DNA of 54,401 nucleotides, from the NCBI GenBank assembly GCA_947504185.1, contig CANNGJ010000020.1, positions 1-54,401 on the forward strand, written 5' to 3'. This document shows, one piece after another, positions 26,501 to 32,710 of this stretch (the first letter of the stretch is position 1; every line of letters starts with the position of its first letter). Under the pieces are notes generated by a model. It did no database searches and was not told the origin of the DNA. It worked only from the letters and a program-made list of their open reading frames with translations. Origin of the DNA: an uncultured Tenacibaculum sp. (GTDB taxonomy: Bacteria > Bacteroidota > Bacteroidia > Flavobacteriales > Flavobacteriaceae). Both the position numbers and the translations under genes were made by a program.

Positions 26501-27310
26501 ATGTTGAGCTATGGTTTAGCATATGAACCGCATTATCGTTTCGACGATAGTGGCGGAGGGTTAATACCTTCAGGAGCTGAAGGTACTGACCCAAGATGGC
26601 AAACTGCTTTAGGTGGTAGTCTTATGAACTTAGATACTAACAATATCGAATCATCAGCAATAAGTGTTGGTGCGGGGTTGGTAGATACTGTGTTACCGGG
26701 TGTTGGTAGTTTGTTAGGTGGTGTTGCAAGTGCAATAGGAATTGGTCCAGATGATTGGTCGGTAGTGGATGCTAAATTCAGAGGTCAAGCGACTAAGATT
26801 AAGGCATACTTTCAAGATAGACTATCTAAAGTAAAAACAGCAAATGACTTAACGGAATTAGACAGAGAGTTGACAGCTTACGTAGATGAAGCTTTTATTA
26901 ACTCTACCAAGTTTAAAAGCTATAATAGTAGAAAGGGGCATGAGTTGTTGTATAACCTTTTGAGTGCTTACCAAAATGGTGTGCGTACTTCAATTAAAAA
27001 CAGATTTCTAGATGTTCGAATGACTCCAAAAACGGAAGCATTAGGTAAGTACAATTACCAAAACATTTTAGGTTGGAAAATCTTTACAGATAGTGGAGCA
27101 ACGTACATGGTGTATAGTGTAAAAGGAAACATTTCTGTTAAACCTGTTCAAACATCGTTGCCAAATTCAAATAATTATACTGTTCCGACGGATTCTGATT
27201 ATTTGGAAACTGATAAGGATAAAATCAATTGGTTGTATTTGTTAATAGTGCCGATAGTAGCGGGTGTTTACTACGGTGGTAAGTGGTTGTATAAAAAGTT
27301 AAAAAAGTAA
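26501..27310 (+). CDS. Putative virion protein with membrane-active segments
   Basis: 269 residues. A glycine-rich hydrophobic stretch lies at about 55-82 (VGAGLVDTVLPGVGSLLGGV then ASAIGIG), and a C-terminal transmembrane helix at about 244-262 (WLYLLIVPIVAGVYYGG) ends in a lysine-rich tail. The middle region is helical. The layout resembles internal membrane or penton-associated proteins of lipid-containing phages. It starts 1 bp after the candidate capsid gene and its stop overlaps the next start (TAATG). Family unknown. Confidence 0.6.
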   Translation: MLSYGLAYEPHYRFDDSGGGLIPSGAEGTDPRWQTALGGSLMNLDTNNIESSAISVGAGLVDTVLPGVGSLLGGVASAIGIGPDDWSVVDAKFRGQATKIKAYFQDRLSKVKTANDLTELDRELTAYVDEAFINSTKFKSYNSRKGHELLYNLLSAYQNGVRTSIKNRFLDVRMTPKTEALGKYNYQNILGWKIFTDSGATYMVYSVKGNISVKPVQTSLPNSNNYTVPTDSDYLETDKDKINWLYLLIVPIVAGVYYGGKWLYKKLKK

Positions 27311-27480
27311 TGGAAAAATTCAAAGAAAAAATTAATGCCTTTTGGTTGAAAACTAAGGCATATATGAGTGTTAAGTGGATGGGCGCACCAAGGTATGTTT
27401 GGTTGGTATTATTGCCTTTAGTAGTCCTGTTATTAATCATTGGTTTCTTAGCAAAGCGACCTAAAAAAACTAGAGTGTAA
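27310..27480 (+). CDS. 56-residue single-pass membrane protein
   Basis: The frame encodes MEKFKEKINAFWLKTKAYMS, then VKWMGAPRYVWLVLLPLVVL, then LLIIGFLAKRPKKTRV. It has a basic amphipathic N-terminus, one strong helix (about 29-48) and a basic tail. Start and stop each overlap a neighbour by one base (TAATG), which is strong evidence for translation. It is probably a minor virion membrane protein; a filamentous-type coat subunit is the alternative. Confidence 0.75.
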   Translation: MEKFKEKINAFWLKTKAYMSVKWMGAPRYVWLVLLPLVVLLLIIGFLAKRPKKTRV

Positions 27481-27908
27481 TGGGTTTCGATAAATTCGGT
27501 AATTGGAAATACGAAAAAGGTAAGCAGTATTCTTGGGCGGGAGTTACAAGGTTTAACAATAGTAAAGTTAAAGAAGGTATTGCTGTTCATGGTGCTTTTA
27601 TAAATAGTGATGGGCACAAGTGTACTGTTACTGCTTTTTCAACATCAGAAAGTAAAACAAGTAAAGACAGTAGTAATAACAAATCTAATGATGATTGGAT
27701 TGCTTTAGTTTTTGAAGTTGTTAATACACACACTTTTGTACAAATGAAAGTTCCTGCGGTTTACAACTTAACTAATGGTACTGCGCATTTGAAAGCTCTT
27801 GATTTACATATTTCAACCACTTCTAAAAATGGTTGGATAGGAAAATTAAAAGGGGAGTATGCAAAGCAGTTTTATAAGAACTCAGCAAAAGGAAAAAAGA
27901 GTAAATAA
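27480..27908 (+). CDS. Phage-cassette protein, possible virion component
   Basis: 142 residues, basic, with no signal or membrane segment. The N-terminus GFDKFGNWKYEKGKQYSWAG looks like a beta-hairpin, and later strands include WIALVFEVVNTHTFVQMKVP and GTAHLKALDLHISTTSK. A beta-sandwich structural protein is plausible. It is coupled to both neighbours by TAATG overlaps. No family is recognised. Confidence 0.65.
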   Translation: MGFDKFGNWKYEKGKQYSWAGVTRFNNSKVKEGIAVHGAFINSDGHKCTVTAFSTSESKTSKDSSNNKSNDDWIALVFEVVNTHTFVQMKVPAVYNLTNGTAHLKALDLHISTTSKNGWIGKLKGEYAKQFYKNSAKGKKSK

Positions 27909-28114
27909 TGTTAAAAAAGATATTAGCATTACCAAACGCTATTCTATCGGTTGGTAAGAAGATTGACAGCGCTATTAAATATGCGGAAAAAGGTTTTAAG
28001 TATATGAAGTTATACGAGGCTTTTTTAAAGCATTTTAAGGCTTTTAATGAAGATAGAAAGAGAATTTTGGGCGTTGAAAACGATACGCCAATTGTTGAAC
28101 AAAACCCCGAATAA
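27908..28114 (+). CDS. Small helical phage-cassette protein
   Basis: 68 residues, predicted as two amphipathic helices (ILALPNAILSVGKKIDSAIK and FKYMKLYEAFLKHFKAFNED) with an acidic proline-containing tail. The start overlaps the preceding stop by one base. It could be a scaffolding or membrane-surface protein; nothing specific is recognised. Confidence 0.6.
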   Translation: MLKKILALPNAILSVGKKIDSAIKYAEKGFKYMKLYEAFLKHFKAFNEDRKRILGVENDTPIVEQNPE

Positions 28115-28116
28115 TT

Positions 28117-28668
28117 ATGAAAAAGGTAAAATGGATTTTATTAATTCCGTTTAGTTTGTTAGCTCTGCCTATTGTTAATTTGATTAAAAAACGAGGCAAA
28201 GGTGAAACAAGTAATTTGGATGATTACAGCATGTACGAAGTGGGCTCTAATAAAGATTTACCTAGAGGTATTAGAAATAATAACCCTGGTAATATTAGAA
28301 TCAATCCCGCTAATAATTGGCAAGGAGTAATACCTCGTCATTTGAATACTGATGGAGCTTTTGAGCAATTTAGTGAAATGGCATGGGGAGTTCGTGCAAT
28401 AGCTGTTTTGTTAAGAGGGTATATAAGACGTAACCCATCTATGGATTTGCGAGCAATGATACATAAGTATGCGCCGATGAATGAGAATGATTCGGAAACG
28501 TATTTAAAAACTGTTGCAAAGGATGTAGGTCAGCCAATTGACCGACCAGTAAAAGAGTATTTTGATGATATGTTGGCACAACGTCAGTTGTTACGTTCAA
28601 TTATTAAGTACGAAAACGGTCGTTTGATTGCAGAGAAAGATATTGCTAAAGGAATAGACTTGGTGTAA
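28117..28668 (+). CDS. Membrane-anchored virion muralytic protein (lysozyme/transglycosylase-like)
   Basis: N-terminal transmembrane helix (about 5-24), then a globular domain starting with PRGIRNNNPGNIRI (about 49-62). It continues with NWQGVIP, GAFEQFSEMAWGVRAIAVLL and IHKYAPMNENDSETYLKTVA. This RGIRNNNPGNIR-type domain is found in phage virion-associated peptidoglycan-degrading proteins and lysozyme-like structural proteins of lipid-containing phages. A catalytic glutamate may be the E in FEQFSEM, which I cannot confirm. The membrane anchor suggests delivery from an internal virion membrane at entry. It is the best functional anchor among the structural genes. Confidence 0.78.
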   Translation: MKKVKWILLIPFSLLALPIVNLIKKRGKGETSNLDDYSMYEVGSNKDLPRGIRNNNPGNIRINPANNWQGVIPRHLNTDGAFEQFSEMAWGVRAIAVLLRGYIRRNPSMDLRAMIHKYAPMNENDSETYLKTVAKDVGQPIDRPVKEYFDDMLAQRQLLRSIIKYENGRLIAEKDIAKGIDLV

Positions 28669-28669
28669 T

Positions 28670-29125
28670 ATGAAAAAGTTCTTAAAAAATAATGCCTCCT
28701 TTATAGGAGGCATTGTGTTAATGATAGTTGTAGCTGTAGTCTTCTTTAAGTATCTAAAAGACTTGATTCCAAATCTAGGTAAAGATGATAGGTTGGTTAG
28801 TTCTGACAATAGTATTAATAATGTTATTGATGTTATAGATGCAACATTGGGTGCTTATGGAACTTTTAATAGTGATCATAAACCTTTATTTGATACGTTA
28901 CGTCAACTTAGTAAATATCAATTAATTAAGTTGCATAAAGATTTCGGAGAGGTTGCCTATAGTCCTTTAACTAGAGGGTATAAAAAAATAACTTTTTTGG
29001 GTTGGGAGGGGTATAGTGAAAGAAAGGGGTTGAACGGCATATATTTAGCAGAACTTGACCCCTTACAATTAGAAGAGCTTGGCTCTATCTATAATTCTAA
29101 AAAACTTTCTTTTCCTTTAGTTTAA
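28670..29125 (+). CDS. Membrane-anchored phage-cassette protein
   Basis: 151 residues with one N-terminal transmembrane helix (about 11-30, FIGGIVLMIVVAVVFFKYLK) and a soluble helical domain with KPLFDTLRQLSKYQLIKLHKDFGE. It is separated from the muralytic gene by one base. The first codons contain a perfect 9-bp hairpin (28691-28714). No family is recognised; a virion membrane protein or a lysis-related protein is plausible. Confidence 0.62.
   Translation: MKKFLKNNASFIGGIVLMIVVAVVFFKYLKDLIPNLGKDDRLVSSDNSINNVIDVIDATLGAYGTFNSDHKPLFDTLRQLSKYQLIKLHKDFGEVAYSPLTRGYKKITFLGWEGYSERKGLNGIYLAELDPLQLEELGSIYNSKKLSFPLV
28691..28714. other. Perfect 9-bp-stem hairpin inside a coding region
   Basis: AATGCCTCC and GGAGGCATT form a perfect stem with a 6-nt TTTATA loop, within codons 8-15 of the membrane protein gene at 28670. 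It is more stable than expected for such AT-rich coding DNA. On ssDNA it could serve as a packaging or complementary-strand origin signal, or it may tune translation of this gene. Confidence 0.55.
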
Positions 29126-29214
29126 ACAAATGTAATAATAGCAACTACTAATACGATAGCGGAAAAGAAACCGAGCCAAAACTCTTTTGTTTGAATAGCT
29201 TTTTTGTTGTTCAT
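29122..29214 (-). CDS. Possible 30-residue membrane peptide on the opposite strand
   Basis: The minus strand reads MNNKKAIQTKEFWLGFFSAI, then VLVVAIITFV, and stops. This is a basic N-terminus followed by a good transmembrane helix. Its stop overlaps the end of the plus-strand gene at 28670-29125 by 4 bp, and it fills a gap that has no plus-strand gene. It is the only minus-strand candidate in the phage cassette. A holin-like or toxic peptide is conceivable; chance is possible. Confidence 0.38.
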   Translation of the reverse strand: MNNKKAIQTKEFWLGFFSAIVLVVAIITFV

Positions 29215-29356
29215 AGCGATATAGTTTTAAAATTTAACCCCAAATATAAAATAATATATGATACAATTTGAGTACTGCCCAATATTAGGGTTAAGAATGT
29301 GGTTTATTGAGCCTCAGTTAATAAAAGTAAATCATAAAAGCAAATATCATAGATAA

Positions 29357-29509
29357 ATGAAAAACGTAGTAATAAATGCATTAACAGGCGTCTCGGGTCT
29401 AGGTTTAAGTATAGCCGAACAAACGTCGATTCCCATGGTGCTTTATGGAATAGCGTTAGCAATAGCGGAAATATACAAGTATAAAAGAAGTAAAAACGAG
29501 AATAAATGA
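29357..29509 (+). CDS. 50-residue membrane protein, holin-like
   Basis: The frame encodes MKNVVINALTGVSGLGLSIA, then EQTSIPMVLYGIALAIAEIY, then KYKRSKNENK. It has one or two short hydrophobic segments and a basic tail, the pattern of small class II/III holins. The stop overlaps the next start (ATGA at 29506-29509), supporting translation. Downstream genes are also compactly arranged. Confidence 0.6.
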   Translation: MKNVVINALTGVSGLGLSIAEQTSIPMVLYGIALAIAEIYKYKRSKNENK

Positions 29510-29682
29510 TTGATGTATTCATGGCTGTGTTGATAGTTTTCACGATGTTTTTAGTTCCAATAATTTTGACCTTTTACGTGTTAATTATACGAGGTAGAAA
29601 AAGGCAAAAAAAGCTAAGGTTTTACTTGTTAAGTGAAGATTGTCAATGCTATGAATTACAACAAAATAAATTTAAAAAATGA
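29506..29682 (+). CDS. 58-residue single-pass membrane protein
   Basis: The frame begins MIDVFMAVLIVFTMFLVPII and continues LTFYVLIIRGRKRQKKLRFY. A long N-terminal transmembrane segment (about 4-28) is followed by a very basic stretch and a short polar tail with two cysteines. ATGA overlaps join it to both neighbours. It is probably a minor virion or lysis accessory protein. Confidence 0.6.
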   Translation: MIDVFMAVLIVFTMFLVPIILTFYVLIIRGRKRQKKLRFYLLSEDCQCYELQQNKFKK

Positions 29683-30263
29683 AACAAGAAATTTTATTAA
29701 ATGGTAAGGTTTATATAGCTGAACCAGTAAATTTTATAGTAGGCGCAGAAGATACAGATTTGTTTGAGAATCAATTGTATTATGGCGACTTAACAATGTT
29801 AAACCCCGATAAAACAGAAAATAATATGAGTGCAAGTGCGAGTTTACCCGATGGTTTCTATGAGACAGGGGAATATGATCCTTTATACGTTTTTAATGCT
29901 GCTAGAGTTAGCTTTACGGATAACATAGGTAAATTTACTAGGATAGGAGATATGTGTACAGTGTTAATTGATGTGAAGGAGTTAAATACTGATTTAGCTA
30001 GTGTTGGTTTTAATATTAAGTTACCTTTTAAGGCATTAAGTAGCTCTTATTTGTACAGTTTTAGTCGTTATTCTCTTGGTGTTGGTTCTACAGATGTTCC
30101 GAATATAGTACCCGATATAAAGGCGGGGTCTACTGCGTTTGTTTTTAGAACATTAAACGGTTCAGCCCCTACAACTGTTTTTACTACACCAACGAGTGGG
30201 TTTGTTTTGGCAATTACGTACAAGGTTGATTTAACAGAAGTAAACAACGAACCACAAGGTTAA
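29679..30263 (+). CDS. Candidate spike or receptor-binding protein
   Basis: 194 residues, acidic, no signal, strand-rich. It has Ser/Thr/Gly-rich loops such as NNMSASASLPDGFYETGEYD and SRYSLGVGSTDVPNIVPDIK, and a C-terminal beta segment GFVLAITYKVDLTEV. Late position and composition suit a fibre or spike subunit at the virion surface. No homologous family is recognised. It overlaps the upstream gene by 4 bp. Confidence 0.55.
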   Translation: MKQEILLNGKVYIAEPVNFIVGAEDTDLFENQLYYGDLTMLNPDKTENNMSASASLPDGFYETGEYDPLYVFNAARVSFTDNIGKFTRIGDMCTVLIDVKELNTDLASVGFNIKLPFKALSSSYLYSFSRYSLGVGSTDVPNIVPDIKAGSTAFVFRTLNGSAPTTVFTTPTSGFVLAITYKVDLTEVNNEPQG

Positions 30264-30280
30264 AAAAAAAAAAATAAGAT

Positions 30281-30457
30281 ATGTCGAATAAGATAACATT
30301 AAAGCATGATACTGATATACCTAGAGATAAAAGTATTGATACAGAATTTACAGAGGAGAATCTAACGATTAAAGATTGTATATTTCAAACTGTAGTTGTA
30401 GAAGATTCTACTAAAATAGTTCAGTTCAATGGTTTAAAGCTGGTAGAGAAAGTCTAA
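30281..30457 (+). CDS. Small last gene of the phage cassette
   Basis: The frame encodes 58 residues beginning MSNKITLKHDTDIPRDKSID and continuing TEFTEENLTIKDCIFQTVVV. It is acidic and strand-rich without a membrane segment. It starts 17 bp after the candidate spike gene, after an A-rich leader, and ends 24 bp before a strong terminator. It may be a spike accessory or decoration protein. Confidence 0.55.
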   Translation: MSNKITLKHDTDIPRDKSIDTEFTEENLTIKDCIFQTVVVEDSTKIVQFNGLKLVEKV

Positions 30458-30481
30458 GCAAAGCAGAATATAATAGAAAGT

Positions 30482-30512
30482 AAAAGCATCCTAACATGGA
30501 TGCTTTTTTTTT
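30482..30512 (+). terminator. Terminator of the phage cassette
   Basis: AAAAGCATCC and GGATGCTTTT form a 10-bp stem around a 6-nt TAACAT loop, followed by a continuing T-run. It ends the plus-strand cassette 24 bp after the last stop codon. Confidence 0.9.
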
Positions 30513-30839
30513 GCCCAAAAAAAGCTAGTCAGAAACCTTTATAAAAATAGACTATATTAAAAGCCGAGAAAAGAAACGGAAGTTCTTTTCGTTGGAAGAT
30601 AGCGTGGTTTTTCTTTCTTTTTTTCAGAAAAAAGGAAATTTGCTATTAAAGAAAAAAAGCATTTGTACCTGAAAGTTTTTAGTTTCGTTTTTTACAAAAA
30701 ACGAAGTTGTAGTATTGATTGGTTAACATAATAATTTTTCAATACAAATAATTATCATTATGTTTGCTCCATAATTAATCAGTTCATTGAAATTTTAGCC
30801 CCTTAAGAATTAGGTAAATAAGAGCCTTAAAGGTATTGT

Positions 30840-30871
30840 ATAACGCATCATTTAGTTTTGATTAGCGTTAT
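30840..30871. other. Hairpin next to the right junction (possible attP structure)
   Basis: ATAACGC at 30840-30846 and GCGTTAT at 30865-30871 are perfectly complementary, with an additional ATC/GAT pairing inside. They sit immediately left of the XerC arm. The left junction lacks the first arm, so this structure belongs to the element. In an excised circle a further GCGTTAT (18048-18054) would lie on the other side of the core. Confidence 0.5.
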
Positions 30872-30887
30872 TTTTTTGTACTATAAT
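30846..30887 (+). repeat. Right 42-bp direct repeat (attR-type junction)
   Basis: Identical over 42 bp to 18001-18042. Its final 12 bases include the XerC-side arm of the dif-like site that extends to 30903. The bases before (G versus A) and after (T versus G) differ from the left copy, so the limits are sharp. Confidence 0.93.
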
Positions 30888-30903
30888 TAATATTATGTTA
30901 AGT
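30876..30903 (+). other. dif-like XerC/XerD recombination site
   Basis: XerC-side arm TTGTACTATAA, central TTAATA and XerD-side arm TTATGTTAAGT total 28 bp. The XerD arm matches the E. coli dif arm (TTATGTTAAAT) at 10 of 11 positions, and ATAA at the inner end of the XerC arm is also conserved. Gene orientations converge on this point from both sides, as expected for a terminus. The site overlaps the right border of the integrated element. Confidence 0.85.
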
Positions 30904-31107
30904 AAGTGAATATTGTATATGCCTAAATAGCTACTTACAAAGAAGATTGTAAAATCTATATTCTCAAAAATTAATTACTATAGCTACACTCAATATAAGC
31001 AATCATAAAAATGGTACAACCAATATTTTTTTTAGGGTATTTTTAATTTCTTTTGTTTTAGTAATGTAGCCGCGCGGAACTATTTAACTATTTTAAAATT
31101 TAACATT

Positions 31108-32142
31108 ATGAAAAAAATCAAAAGATTAATTATACCTCTTTTCATTGTTTTATCAATATTAGTGGTTAGTTCGTGTAGTAAAGACGAAATTGTTTTATCT
31201 CCAACAGATGCTGTTGCTGACTCTTCCGGATCAGGCTCTGGTTCAGGAACTTCAGGAGGAGATTCAAACTCAGGCGATTCATCTGGTACAGGTAATCAAG
31301 AACAAGGAAACGAAGGCGAAATAACCTTATACAAAGTTGCTGGTGACAATATTTCAAAAATTAAAGATTATAAGGTTTCTGGACAAGATTTAGAATTCCA
31401 AAAAGATCTTGCTAAGCATAATGAAATATGGGAATTAGTAAAGAAAGTAGTTCCTTTAAAGCATCGTGAAAAAATGGGCGAGTTTTTAATTTATAATGGA
31501 ACTTCAACAGGAAGTGCTGGTTTTGTTGTTGAAATTAAACAAGACTTATCTAGTTGGAAAATGGGAATTGCTATTAATTTCGCTTACGAAGGTAGTTTTA
31601 ACGCCGGTGGTGAATTAGCATATACAATTATTCATGAATTCGGGCACATCTTAACTCTTAATAATAGTCAGCTAAACGCTTCTGTTTCTCAAGGAGATTG
31701 TGAAAATTATTTTCCAGGAGAAGGTTGTGCTGAAGAGAGTTCATATATAAATGAACTGCATAATAAGTACTGGAAAGATATTTGGTCTGAGTATGAAGAG
31801 GCAAAGAAAGACCAGAGTGCTCAGCAAAAATTTTATGATAAATATAAAGAGAGATATGTTACCCAATATGCTTCTACAAACCCTGGAGAAGATATTGCCG
31901 AAGTATTTGCCACGTTTGTAACTAAAAAAGAAAAGCCTTCTGGAAATACAATAGCTGAAAAGAAAATTTTATTAATGTATAACAGAAGTGAATTAGTAGA
32001 ATTTAGAGATCACATTCGTAAAAACTTACAGCTTAGAGGAAGAGGAAATGCAACTTCTTTTGAGTTACCAGAACCAGGTAAATGGAAGCAAGCCAATACA
32101 TTTGGAAATCCATTAAAAACAAAATGCAGACATACGCATTAA
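31108..32142 (+). CDS. Lipoprotein zinc metallopeptidase (HEFGH)
   Basis: Lipoprotein signal with lipobox VSSC near residues 20-23, then a Ser/Gly-rich flexible linker (about 38-70). A metallopeptidase-like domain follows with AYTIIHEFGHILTL (about 171-184). A further conserved-looking segment, GEDIAEVFATFV (near 261-272), could supply the third zinc ligand glutamate or aspartate. It matches the putative zinc-binding lipoprotein peptidases common in Bacteroidota. The protein would be surface or periplasm anchored. It is the first host gene right of dif and transcribed alone. Confidence 0.82.
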   Translation: MKKIKRLIIPLFIVLSILVVSSCSKDEIVLSPTDAVADSSGSGSGSGTSGGDSNSGDSSGTGNQEQGNEGEITLYKVAGDNISKIKDYKVSGQDLEFQKDLAKHNEIWELVKKVVPLKHREKMGEFLIYNGTSTGSAGFVVEIKQDLSSWKMGIAINFAYEGSFNAGGELAYTIIHEFGHILTLNNSQLNASVSQGDCENYFPGEGCAEESSYINELHNKYWKDIWSEYEEAKKDQSAQQKFYDKYKERYVTQYASTNPGEDIAEVFATFVTKKEKPSGNTIAEKKILLMYNRSELVEFRDHIRKNLQLRGRGNATSFELPEPGKWKQANTFGNPLKTKCRHTH

Positions 32143-32236
32143 ATATTATACGCTATTGAGAGTGGATTTAGCCCCCCACTACCCTTCAACTTATCTAAAA
32201 AGCTCTTGATGGCGTTAACTTTAAAAATAAAAAAAT

Positions 32237-32623
32237 ATGAAATATTCATTTTTAATATTAATTGCTTTGCTTGTTAGTTGTTCTTCTTCAAAACAGTTAA
32301 AAGAAGATGCTTTACTATATTATGGTAAAACGGAATGTTTAGGAAAATGCCCAGTTTTTGATATGTATGTTTTTGAGGATGGAAAAGTAATTTATGAAGG
32401 ACTTAAAAACGTAGATTTAAAAGGGAAACATGAGTTTAAACTATCATCAGCTGAAATTAAAGATATAAAACAAGAACTCGAAACAATTGCTTTTTCTTCA
32501 GAAGAAAAAATTAAAAGAGATGTACCTAATGTAATTTTAAAAATAAAAGGAAATAAATTAGTTACACAAAATAAAGAGAAGATTAAAAACTTAATAACAT
32601 TGCTTGAAAAAATAAAGTCATAA
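32237..32623 (+). CDS. DUF6438-like small lipoprotein
   Basis: Lipoprotein signal MKYSFLILIALLVSCSSSK, then a compact domain with YYGKTECLGKCPVFDMYVFEDGKV. The CxGxCPVFD signature resembles DUF6438 domains of Bacteroidota. Two cysteines may form a disulfide. Function unknown. It is 94 bp after the metallopeptidase gene and ends at a clear terminator. Confidence 0.8.
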   Translation: MKYSFLILIALLVSCSSSKQLKEDALLYYGKTECLGKCPVFDMYVFEDGKVIYEGLKNVDLKGKHEFKLSSAEIKDIKQELETIAFSSEEKIKRDVPNVILKIKGNKLVTQNKEKIKNLITLLEKIKS

Positions 32624-32636
32624 TTTTTGTTTGTTT

Positions 32637-32665
32637 AAAAAGACCATGTAAAAGTGGTCTTTTTT
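32637..32665 (+). terminator. Terminator after the DUF6438-like gene
   Basis: AAAAAGACCA and TGGTCTTTTTT form a 10-bp stem with an 8-nt loop and end in a T-run, 14 bp after the stop. The A-tract on the other side makes it potentially bidirectional. Confidence 0.88.
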
Positions 32666-32698
32666 ATGCGAATAACTTTCTACTCATAATAAAGGCTG

Positions 32699-32706
32699 TA
32701 CATTTG
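32699..32706 (+). promoter_or_regulatory. Candidate -7 element immediately before the MFS gene
   Basis: TACATTTG matches TAnnTTTG and ends only 4 bases before the ATG at 32711. If used, the transcript would be leaderless or nearly so. No clear TTG -33 is present. Confidence 0.45.
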
Positions 32707-32710
32707 CTGA

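Larger units (their letters stand above)
18001..30887. mobile_element. dif-integrated ssDNA-phage-like provirus carrying Gabija (IMEX-type)
   Basis: The element is defined by perfect 42-bp direct repeats at 18001-18042 and 30846-30887, giving a 12,845-bp unit. The last 12 bases of each repeat contain TTGTACTATAA, the XerC-side arm of a dif-like site, and the right copy continues into a full dif. No tyrosine or serine recombinase is encoded inside, consistent with use of host XerCD, as is known for filamentous phages such as CTX-phi and some Bacteroidota microvirus proviruses. Contents from left are a HEMGH peptidase (minus strand), gajA, gajB, then a compact plus-strand phage cassette from 22944 to 30457 ending in a strong terminator, and about 390 bp of structured non-coding DNA. 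The packaged genome of known relatives is smaller (about 6-9 kb), so a 12.8-kb unit is large. It could be a cargo-bearing or defective form. Confidence 0.82.
30513..31107. other. Non-coding region with hairpins, element end and dif
   Basis: No convincing gene. It holds a perfect 8-bp stem at 30568-30590 (GAAAAGAA / TTCTTTTC), a perfect 10-bp inverted repeat at 30684-30705 (TTCGTTTTTT / AAAAAACGAA) and the right direct repeat and dif. Host DNA then runs up to the lipoprotein gene at 31108. The element-side half is a candidate replication origin or packaging region. Confidence 0.6.

Noticed and set aside
29304..29543. 79-residue open frame on the minus strand in the phage cassette
   Set aside because: It is antisense to two overlapping plus-strand membrane genes that are joined by ATGA.
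22944..30457. Filamentous phage (inovirus) identity
   Set aside because: No Zot/pI-type P-loop ATPase is present, while a muralytic protein and large soluble structural candidates are.
22944..30457. Microviridae provirus identity
   Set aside because: No protein of the size and pattern of the roughly 500-residue F capsid protein is encoded; the largest structural candidates have 252 and 269 residues.
18001..30887. Insertion into a tRNA gene or a transposon with terminal inverted repeats
   Set aside because: No tRNA-like cloverleaf is seen at either repeat, no transposase is encoded and the repeats are direct.
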